A stretch of 64,000 nucleotides of DNA from Siphonodentalium dalli (GCA_032622095.1 CP136066.1:130913917-130977916); one strand, 5' to 3'; counted from the stretch's first letter, positions 47,901-58,552 are shown. A program made the numbers and translations. Notes: a model not told the origin generated them from the letters alone.

Positions 47901-49305
47901 GATAGCAGATCAGCTGAGTACCGAATTAACATCACTAAGCCACTGGTTAGTTGACAACAAATTGTCACTTCATTTAGGCAAAAACAGAATCCATCTTATT
48001 TGGCTCCTTTCGCAAAATTAATAAATGTCCCGAACTTGCAATCTGCTGCAACGGTATCAATATTCAGTCCGCTAAGGAGGTGAAATATCTGGGCGCCTGT
48101 CTCGATGAAAGTCTCACTGGGGAACAAATGGCCAAACAGGTGCTAAATAAAGTAACTGCTCGTCTTAAATTTTTATATAGAGAGGCTGACTTTCTAACTC
48201 CTTTCACAAAGAAACTACTTGCAAACTCATTAATTCAATGCCACCTTGATTATGCATCCTCTATTTGGTATAGCTCTTTGAGTAAAACTACCAAAAATAA
48301 ACTACAAATTTTTCAAAACAAATTAATCCGGTTTGTTCTGAGCTTGGATAGATATTCACATATAGGTTATGAAGAGTTTAAATCCATTAAATGGCTTCCA
48401 GTTGAATCCAGAGTTTCCCAAAGAAAACTGACTATCATGAAAAATATCACAGATGGGAAAGCTCCTAACTACCTAAGAGATGGATTCCAATTTTCGAACA
48501 CTCATTGTAAATATAATCTCCGGTCTGGAATTTTTAGATTATCTGTGCCTCATGTTAGAGTATTTGGATACAATAGCTTCTTCTACACAGGGATCACTTT
48601 GTGGAATAATTATGTAAAATATATTGAACCTAACTGCAATTTAGCTACATGGAATCACCTAATAAAACAGGAGTTATTTGATAAAATTTTAGGTGCTGAG
48701 GAATCTGACTTTGTATATTATTAATGGTATGAATCATACTATTAATAATACTGTATGACCTTATGAGAACTTGTGTTGTGGCCTGGTCAGTCATGTGGTC
48801 GGTTAACATTAAGGACCACAGTGGAAATAAGCAAGCTTTGGCTTGCTTTCCTGTGCGCTCCTTGATGGCAATCGATGGCATGACTTGTCAGACCGAGCTT
48901 ATTCATGTGTATATTTCTCTTCTACTTCTCTATCTTTCTACCTCCATCTCTATCTCTTAATGTCTTACTTATCTACAGTTCTCTTACTAATATTTCTTAA
49001 GCAACATGACAGTCATGTTGAGGGAGGAGGGTGGGATAGCACGGGTTGATTATTCATGTTTGTATATATATAAAGGTACGAGTATCTATTTAGTAGTTAT
49101 TACTAAGCTAGGTTTATTCACTATCTTGTCCCTCTGCAGAACTGTCAAGCTGCATTCTTGTTATATTTATATATCTATACTTTTTATATTTATACTATAT
49201 GAATATCACACTCTGTGTTACTCTTTTGTATATATGCTTATGCTCAATTGTCTGCAAGTTTTGCATCTGTTAGCCATTAAAAAAATATCTATCTATCTAT
49301 CTAAG
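44990..49305 (+). mobile_element. Nearly full-length L2/CR1-type LINE (whole element)
   Basis: Follows the palindrome directly. A 5' UTR of about 0.5 kb precedes one long broken frame (45526-48724). A 3' UTR of about 0.55 kb ends in an ATCT repeat (TATCTATCTATCTATC, about 49287-49303), beyond which the inverted repeat segment begins. The target duplication could not be resolved. It is the best preserved retroelement in the window. Confidence 0.85.
45526..48724 (+). pseudogene. L2/CR1-type LINE polyprotein: PHD finger, endonuclease, reverse transcriptase
   Basis: Domains in order: a PHD-type zinc finger (CDSCSGWTHLKC, FCCHRC; about residues 24-75), an APE endonuclease (LHLNCWSLLNK, ISETWLDSSV, GVGYRPP, ILGDFNV), then the RT (RVVPIYKK, SPGNYRPVSIL, HQSGFRAGLST, FIDLQKAFDTV, YADD at 47854-47865) and a C-terminal connection (VKYLGACLDESLTGEQMA, CHLDYASSIWY). 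Defects: TGA at 46126-46128, TAA at 46312-46314, TAA at 47779-47781 just after CGVPQG (replacing the usual Ser of PQGSILGP), and a +1 shift in the A5 run at 47980-47984. The zinc finger has Arg (45595-45597) where the first Cys is expected. Some 5' sequence may be missing. In L2/CR1 elements this protein nicks target DNA and copies the RNA in place. This copy cannot do so. Confidence 0.95.
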
Positions 49306-51038
49306 CTCTCCTTGTAGATTTTTCTTGCGCCGCCACAAATTCATCGACAAATCCCAAACTAGGTTATATGCCTATAGAGCTGTTCAAACATTTATCATAA
49401 GTCAGTTGCTAAATCGCCTATTTAGACAAATAACCGACTGCAACATATCCTCGCGCAAATACGCACATAATCAACCTATAATGTGAAATGGATACATAAT
49501 GTGATTATTTGATTCTAAAATAAGCAGGTGATGAACTCATATCCGTTATTTCATTTTATGGTGCGGGCCATAGTGAAAACACATATTAAAGAGCAGACAC
49601 ATGAAAAGTCGTGAGTTGGATTACTTTTGTCATTGTCCGCACATAATCTGCCGAAAAGTGCCTAATTGTGAGTCGATAATGTTACTAAAATGCTCCCAGT
49701 TTCAGCACATTTTCGACTCAAAATGAGGCAACTCTAAGCAGATAATCTGCCTAAAACATGTTCTATTCTAAGCTGGTAATCTGCTGTTTTTTGGGAGAAC
49801 AGGCTGAATAACCACAGCAACAACGGGGTTATCCTTGTGGATTCTTGTCATACCACTGTTCCATCTACAAACTGGTCATTTATGCCCTTTCAGCTGTTCA
49901 AAAATTGGGCGTAAATAAATTTTCGTTACTAAATCGCCCTCTGTATGCATACCCAATACAACCACGGTGCTATCATTGTCGACTATTATTGTGCCTGCAA
50001 TTATAGTACCTCTAAACACCACTAAATCGCCTCTGTGGACATATATAACCACAACAGGCACGGGTCTACATTATGATTGTGGATTCTTATTGTGCCACCA
50101 GTCCATCTAAAAGTCCTAACATATCATGCCAATAGGTTCAAATTAGACCTATACATTCACAGAGGTTCTCGTATTGATGAAAAAGTAAAATAAATAGTGC
50201 CAACATGGGCTTATTTCGTATTGAAATAGGCCCATATCGTGCTTATATTGAACGCTGCCTTTTACACCCATATGAACGTCTTTTTCTCAAATACTCTCTA
50301 TATGGGCCTAAAACGCAACATTCAAAATAATCACGTAATGTACTTCTTTTCACAAGAACAGGCTGTAAAGTCTAAGCCTGTTCTCGAGAAAATAACCACA
50401 TTTCGTTTTTTTTTTATTTGCGCGAGATCAATTAATATTGGCATTATTTGAAAACTCAAATACGCTCTATATATGGACCTAAACTCTGGTTATTATAAAA
50501 CAGCCCCATTTGGAAATATTTAAATATGAAATAAGCACGTATTGTGCTTATTTTAAGAAAACAGACTGGAAAATAACACGAATAAACCAACTCACGGCCT
50601 AATATTTATCTATTTATATATGTGCATATATCTCAAAAGAGAAGAAAGCCCCTAGCGACAACTAATTCCCTTTTATGACATTAGAAATGGTATAGGTATG
50701 TGAACTTTATGTCACTTTAATAACAAAAATAGTAGCGCTCCGGGATCGAGACATCAATTCTTGGGACCGGGATGTTGATAATATGCATATATATGGAAAG
50801 TTTTTTTTCTTCAATTTTCGAGTAGATATAGGCCAACCATATGAGGGAAGCAAGCCCCCAGTAACCCCTAAATACCATTTTATGGTACAAATCTGCGTAG
50901 GAGATGTCCCTTTACTTAAATATACTAGAGCTCTGGGGTGGAGACACGCATTCGCGGGACAAGGATGCTGATTATATGAAAATATGGGGGTGTTGTTTAC
51001 CAAATGTTAAGTCAATTAGTACACCATATGAGGGAAGG
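49306..51038 (-). repeat. Inverted copy of 31915-33275
   Basis: Near reverse complement of the 32-33 kb segment, including part of the 175-210 bp array (50640-51038, two units). Its left edge (AAGCTCTCCTTG) abuts the LINE tail, so the LINE probably jumped into this segment. There is extra sequence at 50060-50600 relative to the partner, related to the 44.2-45 kb palindrome. Confidence 0.9.
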
Positions 51039-51107
51039 CCTACCGTAATTATGAACGGTCTTTATACTGGGTTTTCATTGTGGACGGAGCCATCCAACGT
51101 AATAATA

Positions 51108-51606
51108 TGGAATCCTATTACGGCCACTTGCTAATGGCGCTTTCGGCGCTTTCGGCGCGATGCGCCGAAAGCGCCGAAAGCGACAAAAAGTGCGCCATTA
51201 GTAACGCGCCGAAAGCGCCGAAAGCGCCGAAAGCGACAAAAAGTGCGCCGTAACGGCGCACTATTTGTCGCTTTCGGCGCTTTCGGCGCTTTCGGCGCGC
51301 GCCGAAACAACGCTAATGGCGCACTTTTTGTCGCTTTCGGCGCGCGCGCCGAAAGCGCCGAAAGCGACAAAAAGTGCGCCGATCGGCGCACATTTTGTCG
51401 CTTTCGGCGCTTTCGGCGCGCGCCGAAACAACGCTAATGGCGCACTTTTTGTCGCTTTCGGCGCGCGCGCCGAAAGCGCCGAAAGCGACAAAAAGTGCGC
51501 CGATCGGCGCACATTTTGTCGCTTTCGGCGCTTTCGGCGCGATGCGCCGAAAGCGACAAAAGGTGCGCCGAAAGCGCCATTAGCAAGTGGCCGTAATAGG
51601 ATTCCA
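51108..51606. mobile_element. Complete 499 bp GC-rich palindromic element, TA-flanked
   Basis: Ends TGGAATCCTATTACGGCCAC and its perfect reverse complement, bordered by TA (51106-51107, 51607-51608). Inside are tandem and inverted copies of GCGCCGAAA (9 bp) with GACAAAAAGTGCGCC and AATGGCGCAC linkers. Nearly all of the interior can pair with itself. Long Arg/Lys/Ala/Ser-rich frames appear on both strands only because the 9 bp unit lacks stops. Confidence 0.95.
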
Positions 51607-51608
51607 TA

Positions 51609-52179
51609 GTAACTTCTGTATGCCATTAAAATGGAGGCGTTTATTGTTGACAATTTTTTTCTAAATTTTACACACCGTGAAATTATCTATAAGTTTTATC
51701 AGAAATATGGAATTACAATTAGGTGAGTGAACTTCAAAAGCCACAGCTCCTGAACCCCCCCCCCCCCATTCGCATGGATGCAGGGATGTGGTAACGGAGA
51801 GTCCAACATGTTCTCTGCCTTGTTTGTTCAATGTTATAAAGTTCCATGTTAGAACATAAAAAAAGTTCCCATGTTTTGCACTGATGGAATAATATCTCTA
51901 CAAGCACTATGCAGAGTAAAGTTTCATGGCACAATCTGGGGGGAGGGGTTCTTCTGACTTCAATTTCAACTACATGTTTGGGGGGGGGGTGTCCACCTTG
52001 GGAAATTCCAACTGCATCCCCCCTTTAGTCAGAATCAGACCAACACAAGTTTTTGAATAATTCCATTTGCACCCCCCCCCCCCCCCTTGAACCTCAGTCA
52101 GGCCTAATTTCTAATATATTCATAAGCCATGGTTTTATATTTCTATATTCCTGGTATGAGAACATTGACAGATATTTTA
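51609..52179. other. No gene; poly-C and poly-G runs
   Basis: Runs at about 51757-51767 (C), 51979-51987 (G) and 52072-52086 (15 C). The words GGAAATTCCAAC and TTTTTGAATAATTCC suggest a decayed copy of the GGAAATTTCC repeat. Confidence 0.5.
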
Positions 52180-52870
52180 ACCTGAACATTTATTAGTTAT
52201 TTGAAAATTTCAAACCTCATACTCCCCTCAGGTTGGAAAATTCTTCAAGTGATGACCATTTCTGTCCACAAATTTGACCAAATGTAGTAAAATATTGTTT
52301 TGCTAAACTAATTAGCAGTTTTGTATTGGCCATGTGGATGTGGGGCAATGACACACCGGGCCGACCATGGTTCGATCCGGTGTGCGAAAATTTAGAAATC
52401 TTAACAAGAAAATTTTGAAATCGTAACATCTACACTAGCCTCAAGCCTTCCTACCGTTGTAAATTTAAACCCTACACCCCCCACTTAGGTTGGAAAATTT
52501 TCAACTGATGACAATTCCAATGACAATGTTGACCAAATGTATGACAATATTGTTTTCTTAAATTAACTAGAAGTTTTTGACTGGCCACGGGGGAGGGACC
52601 AGGACACAAGCTTTCCAAGTGTTGGAAATTTCCAATCTGTTACCCCCCCCCCTAAGGTTGGAAAATTTCCAACTGATGACCATTTCTGTCCAAAGTTTTT
52701 ACCAAACATAGGAACATTTCCCCCCCCCCCCAATAAATTGTTTTATAATCAAACTACAAGAACATATTTCACCTATTGTTGGTGTGAAATTTCCAACTAA
52801 TGTTTTGGCAAGTATGAAATTTCCAACTGTTATACTTTTGACCAAAGTTGGGGGGCTAACTACTAGTATA
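52180..52870 (+). repeat. Two or three adjoining GGAAATTTCC-family repeats
   Basis: Blocks at 52200-52320, 52480-52600 and 52605-52860 each contain TTGGAAAATT, CAA(C/G)TGATGACCATTTC and a poly-C run. The last closely parallels 26480-26745. Inside the first block is a tRNA-like B-box word (GGTTCGATCC at about 52370-52379). Confidence 0.85.
52365..52390 (+). promoter_or_regulatory. Possible tRNA-derived B box
   Basis: GGTTCGATCC resembles the RNA polymerase III B box GGTTCGANTCC with one base missing. No A box at the right distance, so at most a trace of a SINE. Confidence 0.25.
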
Positions 52871-52877
52871 CGTGCGA

Positions 52878-53010
52878 AATAAATCTCTGTAGTTCCACTG
52901 GTAACGATGCTACCGGAATTTGCCTGTAAATATCATGCAAATTATCTCACAAGAATAAATCATACAGGTATTTGGAGGTAGCACTGGTAGTACAAGTGGA
53001 ACTATATAAA
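52878..53010. repeat. Short foldback, about 130 bp
   Basis: GTAGTTCCACTGGTAACGAT and, in reverse, ATAGTTCCACTTGTACTACC, with CTACC and CCTGTA words matching further in. Imperfect arms of about 50 bp. Confidence 0.65.
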
Positions 53011-53405
53011 TGTTACTTCCGATGTCTTTCGCTCTGGTAAAGATGCATGTTAGGTGCATATTTCCGTTCATATTCTGGCACCATGTGGTTTTCTATGACG
53101 AAATGCCCACAAAAATGTACCTTGCAAACTTGCCAGCGTATGAACGTACCCTGAATCATGCCAGAAGCTGGGGTTTGTCCCACAAAAATATTCATGATTG
53201 CCAATTACTCAATCAATATATTCACTGCAAGTCTATCACAGCTAGTGACAGTCAGTTGTGGTGTTCAATTATTAACAGACTTTTTCATTATATTACATTT
53301 AATTACATGCGGCAACACTCACTTAAAAAGTTGCTCAAATGTATGCATACTAATCACTTGACTATATTTAGACTCATTTATAGTGAAAATTCATACATGT
53401 GTTAA
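53010..53405 (+). CDS. Unrecognised 131-residue open frame
   Basis: The longest non-repetitive open frame outside the LINEs, starting just after the foldback. It has no motif that I recognise; it is His- and Tyr-rich without a clear signal peptide or membrane segment. A 63-residue frame overlaps on the other strand. Probably chance or a decayed element. Confidence 0.15.
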   Translation: MLLPMSFALVKMHVRCIFPFIFWHHVVFYDEMPTKMYLANLPAYERTLNHARSWGLSHKNIHDCQLLNQYIHCKSITASDSQLWCSIINRLFHYITFNYMRQHSLKKLLKCMHTNHLTIFRLIYSENSYMC

Positions 53406-53934
53406 GTACCATATTAATAAATAATTTTAAATCTGAATAATGACAAATTATAGCATTTAGAGGTGTATCTACAGCAAAATTCAGCCCCTCCCTTTTAAAA
53501 TTGATACATAGGCCTATACATTGTACACATATGGCCATGTCCGATCTGCACTGAGGTGCCGGGAGCATCCAAGGGCATCGCGGGGGGGGGGGGGGGGGAG
53601 AGCCTACAAAAATGGCACTTTTCTGCCCAAAAAAGGGAATTTTCTCCGCAAACTCGGAAAAAACAACCATAAATTCATTGTGGCAAAAATCCCTATTTTA
53701 AAGGTATTTGTCGGTTTTTATGGCCGTTTTTGACAAAAAATTAATATTCCTTGTGAATTTGGTGGTATTTGGACCCAAAAAGTTACATTTTGCTATAAAA
53801 ACACGAGATTAAACACAGCATTTTCTGTCTCCAGAAAAAGGGCAAGTCCTGCCCCCATGGTCAAGGGCAGGGGATCAGCTGCCCCCTCTTCCGGCACCCC
53901 TGCTGGGCTGATCACATACTTAATTGTATACATG
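53406..53934. other. No gene; 17 bp poly-G run at 53582-53598
   Basis: Includes the word AAAAAAGGGAATTTTC and a CCCTCTTCCGGCACCCCTGC-type stretch near 53882-53903. No coding evidence. Confidence 0.5.
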
Positions 53935-54395
53935 CGCTAATGGCGCACCGCGCCGAATGCCCTAATGGCGCACTTTCTGTCGCTTTCGGCGCGGTGCGCC
54001 GAAAGCGCCGAAAGCGACAAAAAGTGCGCCGATCGGCGCACATTTTGTCGCTTTCGGCGCTTTCGGCGCTTTCGGCGCGCGCCGAAACAACGCTAATGGC
54101 GCACTTTTTGTCGCTTTCGGCGCGCGCGCCGAAAGCGCCGAAAGCGACAAAAAGTGCGCCGATCGGCGCACATTTTGTCGCTTTCGGCGCTTTCGGCGCT
54201 TTCGGCGCGCGCCGAAACAACGCTAATGGCGCACTTTTTGTCGCTTTCGGCGCGCGCGCCGAAAGCGCCGAAAGCGACAAAAAGTGCGCCGATCGGCGCA
54301 CATTTTGTCGCTTTCGGCGCTTTCGGCGCGATGCGCCGAAAGCGACAAAAAGTGCGCCGAAAGCGCCATTAGCAAGTGGCCGTAATAGGATTCCA
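53935..54395. mobile_element. GC-rich GCGCCGAAA element, left end missing
   Basis: Same interior as 51108-51606. The right end is GTGGCCGTAATAGGATTCCA, followed by TA (54396-54397). The left boundary begins within the repeat (GCGCTAATGGCGCACCGCG), so the left terminal repeat is lost. Confidence 0.9.
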
Positions 54396-54489
54396 TATAA
54401 TAACGTGTTTACGTCCACTGAGGGCTTAGTTCAAAATCAAATAAGTCCAATAATAACATATTTGAATATTTATCTATTTATATATGCGC

Positions 54490-54639
54490 ATATAGCGCAC
54501 ATTTTGTCGCTTTCGGCGCGCCGAAACATGCGCTAATATCGCACATTTTGTCGCTTTCGGCGGGCGATAATATAGCACATTTTGTCGCTTTCGGCGCGCG
54601 CCGAAAGCGCCATTAGCAAGTGGCCATAATAGGATTCCA
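54490..54639. mobile_element. Short GC-rich GCGCCGAAA element, right end only
   Basis: Carries GCGCACATTTTGTCGCTTTC and CGGCGCGCCGAAACATGCGC words and ends TGGCCATAATAGGATTCCA, followed by TA (54640-54641). It directly interrupts the LINE fragment that follows. Confidence 0.88.
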
Positions 54640-54641
54640 TA

Positions 54642-54790
54642 ATATCCAGAATGGTATCAATAGTCTGCTTATGTTTTCTGGCTTTATTGGACAAGGTGTA
54701 CATTGCCTTTTTTGCGTCTTTGCATCGCATGTTGCGTTCTCTTGTGAATTTATCTGAATCACGACTGGCAACACCTATGTGCCACAGTTA
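54642..54790 (-). pseudogene. LINE fragment, region after the RT palm
   Basis: Minus strand: DSDKFTRERN, then CKDAKKAMYTLSNKARKHKQ and TIDTILDIM, matching the LINE segment that follows the YLG motif and normally leads to DLFDKTVKPILLYG. The frame stops where the GC-rich element is inserted (54640). Confidence 0.75.
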
Positions 54791-54803
54791 TGGCTTAACA
54801 TAA

Positions 54804-54887
54804 CACCGCCACAGTTATGGCTTAACTAAACCTAAGAACCTAAGGTGGCCAGGTAGATACAAGAGTGACGAAGACACGATGTTGTGC
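54804..54887 (+). repeat. 84 bp direct repeat, copy 1
   Basis: Starts CACCGCCACAGTTATGGCTT and ends GACACGATGTTGTGC. I see one difference from copy 2 (GAACC against TAACC). A partial third copy (GCCACAGTTATGGCTTAAC) precedes it at 54781-54799. Confidence 0.95.
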
Positions 54888-55009
54888 CACTTCACTCCAT
54901 CACACATTTGATCCAAGGTGGATATTGCGTGATTGGTCGATACAACACGGGCCTATTGCATGGTCTAAAACATTTCACGCTATATATAAATCTGGGAGGG
55001 GGGGGATTG

Positions 55010-55115
55010 AATCAAACTATTAGAAAAAATTATTCTCAAACTACTAAACTTTGGTGTGAAATTTCCAGCCAATTTTGTGCCAGTCATGAATTTTCCTACT
55101 ATTGAACATTTTGGC
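55010..55115 (+). repeat. Partial GGAAATTTCC-family repeat
   Basis: TTGGTGTGAAATTTCCAGCC, GTGCCAGTCATGAATTTTCC and TATTGAACATTTTGGCCC correspond to the 3' part of 52605-52860. A poly-G run lies near 54989-54997. Confidence 0.65.
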
Positions 55116-55129
55116 CCAAAAGGGGCTGT

Positions 55130-55175
55130 CTATGCGCCTTAAGTAACGACTGAGCTACCGCCCTCACCAAATTAA
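55130..55175 (-). other. tRNA-like 5' half (A-box word)
   Basis: The minus strand reads GGGCGGTAGCTCAGTCGTTA, resembling the start and A box of a tRNA gene or tRNA-derived SINE. No B box follows because a different repeat begins at once. Confidence 0.3.
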
Positions 55176-55726
55176 CATGTGTGAGCATGGTGCATCCTTT
55201 ATTATATAGGGCAAAACAAAACATTTTACTACCCCAGCCTTCCAGGTAGTGACACCTGGCACTTTTAATCCAAGATGGCCGCCAAAATGGCGTCCACATT
55301 TTGGAAAATGGCGATTTTCCTACGTATTTCAGATACAAAATTACATATATATCCCGAAGAAAATGGTGGAAAATGGGCTACTTTTTAATTTTCTATGGAT
55401 ACATATCCTGTGGACAAAGTACTAAACAGATGAGTGTCCGAGTATGTCTCATGCACAGAAATTAAAATTTCAGAAGCTCGTGGATTAAATAAAAGTGCCA
55501 ATGACACTTTAGCTCAACTTGGAGGGGGTAATTTTATGTACTACAGTCAATGGAGCTATTAGGAATTAAGAAAGTTGAAATGTCTAAGTAAAACTAGATG
55601 TCAACACGAAGAGAGATATATTAAGTAAAATCCAATATGGCCACTGGCGGCCATGTTTTCCAATGAAATTCCCAAAAATTTGATAGCTCCCATCTAGTGA
55701 GGTTTATATATAAAAACAATCATCAC
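55176..55726. other. No gene; CCAAGATGGCCGCC words
   Basis: CCAAGATGGCCGCCAAAATG near 55270 and ATATGGCCACTGGCGGCCAT near 55634. Similar wording to 17.6-18.1 kb, so possibly one repeat family. Confidence 0.4.
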
Positions 55727-55810
55727 CACCGCCACAGTTATGGCTTAACTAAACCTAATAACCTAAGGTGGCCAGGTAGATACAAGAGTGACGAAGACAC
55801 GATGTTGTGC
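55727..55810 (+). repeat. 84 bp direct repeat, copy 2
   Basis: Nearly identical to 54804-54887; the two enclose 839 bp of mixed repeat sequence. Confidence 0.95.
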
Positions 55811-56880
55811 AACGAAGGACCCGTTCCCCTTGTATATTATATACCGAAATGTTTAGGTTACGTTAATACGCATATCAAATGAGGTGTATGCTATAGTAAT
55901 TCACTCTACCATATCATTATGTCATTCTAGGGCGAAATTATTTCAAACCAGTGTTTAGCTTTGCGACTTCACCATGATCGCCTATATTTAATATGAATGT
56001 GATCATAAATATTTGCCAAATAAATCTTGATAATATCCGTTTCTTGCTTAAATGTCTTTTTGCAGTAACGTAAGTTGCCTATATAGGCCTATGGCGTTTT
56101 ACGCAATTGTTCTTGGAATGGTATTCGCCTATAACCATGCACCAATATTGCCAATTCGAAGGAAAAGTCAACGGGTATATATTTTATTAAGTTTGATTCT
56201 ATCAAATATTTAGGCTATCAAATTGCATTGCAATAATTTAAAAAAAAAAGGGCATGCATTCTTGTCTTAAATGACCATTCCACAAATCACGTCCTTTGCA
56301 TTATTCTTTTCCAGATGTTACACATACGAAGCAAGTCTTCCATATGGCCTATAATTATATAATTATATAATTATATTTCATATATTCCGTGAATAATATA
56401 TAGATATTTTGTCTATGATCCTGTGTGATCATTATTATTTCAGTGAAAGGTACCATAAGACCCGATAAATATATTGCTATAATAGAACATATTTCCAGAA
56501 GAAATATTCATTCCCTATGCATTGTTGCATTTTGTTTTTCACCAACATTGATAACTATTCTATGTTGATGGCCGCCGCAGTGGCTCAGTCGGAAATGTGC
56601 ATAGTGAATCAGCTCGTCATAACCAATAAGCCATACAGCGATGGCGAAGCAGGTGCGGGACCAGTTAAGAAAGGATTTGCATATGAACCACACAAAGGGA
56701 AGGGAACCTTATTTGTTTCTCTGTGCGAGTTTTCAACTGCTTACCAGGGCCAGTTGTTTCTATACACGTGCTGAGGTGTGATTTCTCTTTTCATCAATAG
56801 CCCAAAATATGACAGAATCTTCCAACAATATCTGAATTACCATTAAAGAATATAATAATTATCCAACGAATAAACGCATT
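55811..56880. other. No gene recognised
   Basis: AT-rich. The 85-residue frame at 56517-56774 has no known motif. A perfect A-box-like word (TGGCTCAGTCGG, 56580-56591) stands alone without a B box. Confidence 0.45.
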
Positions 56881-56939
56881 GATTTTGGGACATCCGGTTT
56901 AGAATTACACATGTACTTCAAAGATGCCATTTATAGTGT

Positions 56940-57347
56940 TCGTGACGAAATTACAACGTTGTGTAATTCCGTCACGTTCAAGAATGTAATTCCGTCACGG
57001 CAATGCGACCGCAAGCACAAAGCGAGGACACGGTAAAGCATTCTATGATGATGGGGCAAATTATATAGGTAGTCTGTCCATATACATCACCATGTTGACA
57101 GTTAATTCTCTAGCCATCAGAGCTTGCAGATAATACGATTACTTGCGGGTAGTGGCATACCGAGGTCACTTCTGTGTAATTCCGTCACGGATTTTCAACT
57201 CACTCTGAGTAGAACACTGGCAATGCGATATGACCCACTATACATATCGTTCAAAGAAGAGATGCCAAGGTTTCCAGTGTACAAACTACCCTGACAAAAT
57301 GCAAGCAAATGAAAGCTCAAACTCGATTTTTGTGTAATTCCGTCACG
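56940..57347. promoter_or_regulatory. Cluster of five TGTAATTCCGTCACG motifs
   Basis: Found at 56941-56955 (inverted and slightly changed), 56962-56976, 56985-57000, 57175-57190 and 57333-57347. The core CCGTCAC/GTGACGG resembles half of an ATF/CREB site. The sequence between copies is different, so this is not a simple tandem array. Confidence 0.5.
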
Positions 57348-58552
57348 ATGGATTTCATGAAATGCATTCGCCCCTTTCTCATGCTTACGGGTTGAATATA
57401 CACGGACCAATATTCAGACTAATTGATATCCAATGATTATTCACACTACTCAGGTCGTGGATTGATCAACCGGCAAAGGTGTGTGCTGGGCCAAGCATTG
57501 TTCATTAAGGTTGAAACAGTGTCTATTTAATGGGTGTTTTCCTATAATACTTTTGGTTTGACGGGAGGGATATTTAAAGATGCGCGCGACTTACCCTGTG
57601 CTATGGTCGAACTTATCTTTTCCAGAAATATAGTTGTACTTGATACGAGGCGTGTGGATTTAAGCACCGCGAAGTATCTGGGGTTTAAGACAGATATCCT
57701 CCTCGCTGTCGGGAATTCGTCCAGTTAAACCCTCGATCGGCTGGTTTAAACAATTAATATTTAATTCTACCCTCAAAGAACATATATAATATTTTTTTTA
57801 AATGTTTATTTATGACATGATTTAGAATAGATGAGGCTGAAGACGATTTAATAACAAGCGAGTCGTCGCTTATGTTGAGTTATCGCCTCAGAAAAGAAAA
57901 AGACATTGAGTATATAAGAAGAGCAGAGGGCAAGAGGCCAAGTTACGCCTCGGGAAATTATTTTTACGAATACCGACAGATCGGGGATTATCCTATACAT
58001 AGACTGTAGTTTAATTTCTATGTCTTTCAAATCGTCTATCTTTATGTTTTTTGACTGAGCATTCGATGTCTCGAGCTCTTGTTCTATATACATCTATTTC
58101 ACCATTTCGTTGTATTAATTTATCGGCCTGTGGCCTCGGTGAATATTAACTTCCTCGGGTTGATAAATCCTCATGTCAACCTCGAAACCATGCCAATAAA
58201 TGTATAATATTAAACGTTCGTTTAATAACAGGATATAATGCCAGGTGACATTTGACATCCGGTTTGTCGTCTGTTTACATTCCGTATGCTACGTATCAAA
58301 AATACTATGACTTCCAATATTTTTCCAACAAACTATAACGAATGATGAGTTTTAAAAGTTATGTCATTAAATATACGCCATTAAATACGCCAAGTAGTCT
58401 TTGTTTATCTGGGACTATTTCCTTACGCGGGAAAACAACGCATATAGTTACGCGAAACGTCATCGCATGCCTTATAGAAGCCGATGTTAGTTTTGCGTCG
58501 CATTTGTTGATTTAAATATGTTTTGTCGAGGTTTTGGATCATGTAATAAATA
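57348..58552. other. No gene recognised
   Basis: Two short frames (57534-57728 plus, 57848-58093 minus) lack recognisable motifs. Confidence 0.5.

Noticed and set aside
53940-54536. Open frame of 198 residues, with similar ones at 51131-51653 and 53912-54418
   Set aside because: It translates the 9 bp GCGCCGAAA unit and its reverse complement; all frames stay open because the unit lacks stop codons. No independent sign of a gene.
55250-55300. CCAAGATGGCCGCC words as YY1 sites
   Set aside because: The words resemble a YY1 motif, but they recur as part of a repeat and there is no promoter or gene nearby.
56575-56600. Perfect A-box-like word TGGCTCAGTCGG
   Set aside because: No B box or tRNA fold downstream, so not a tRNA gene.
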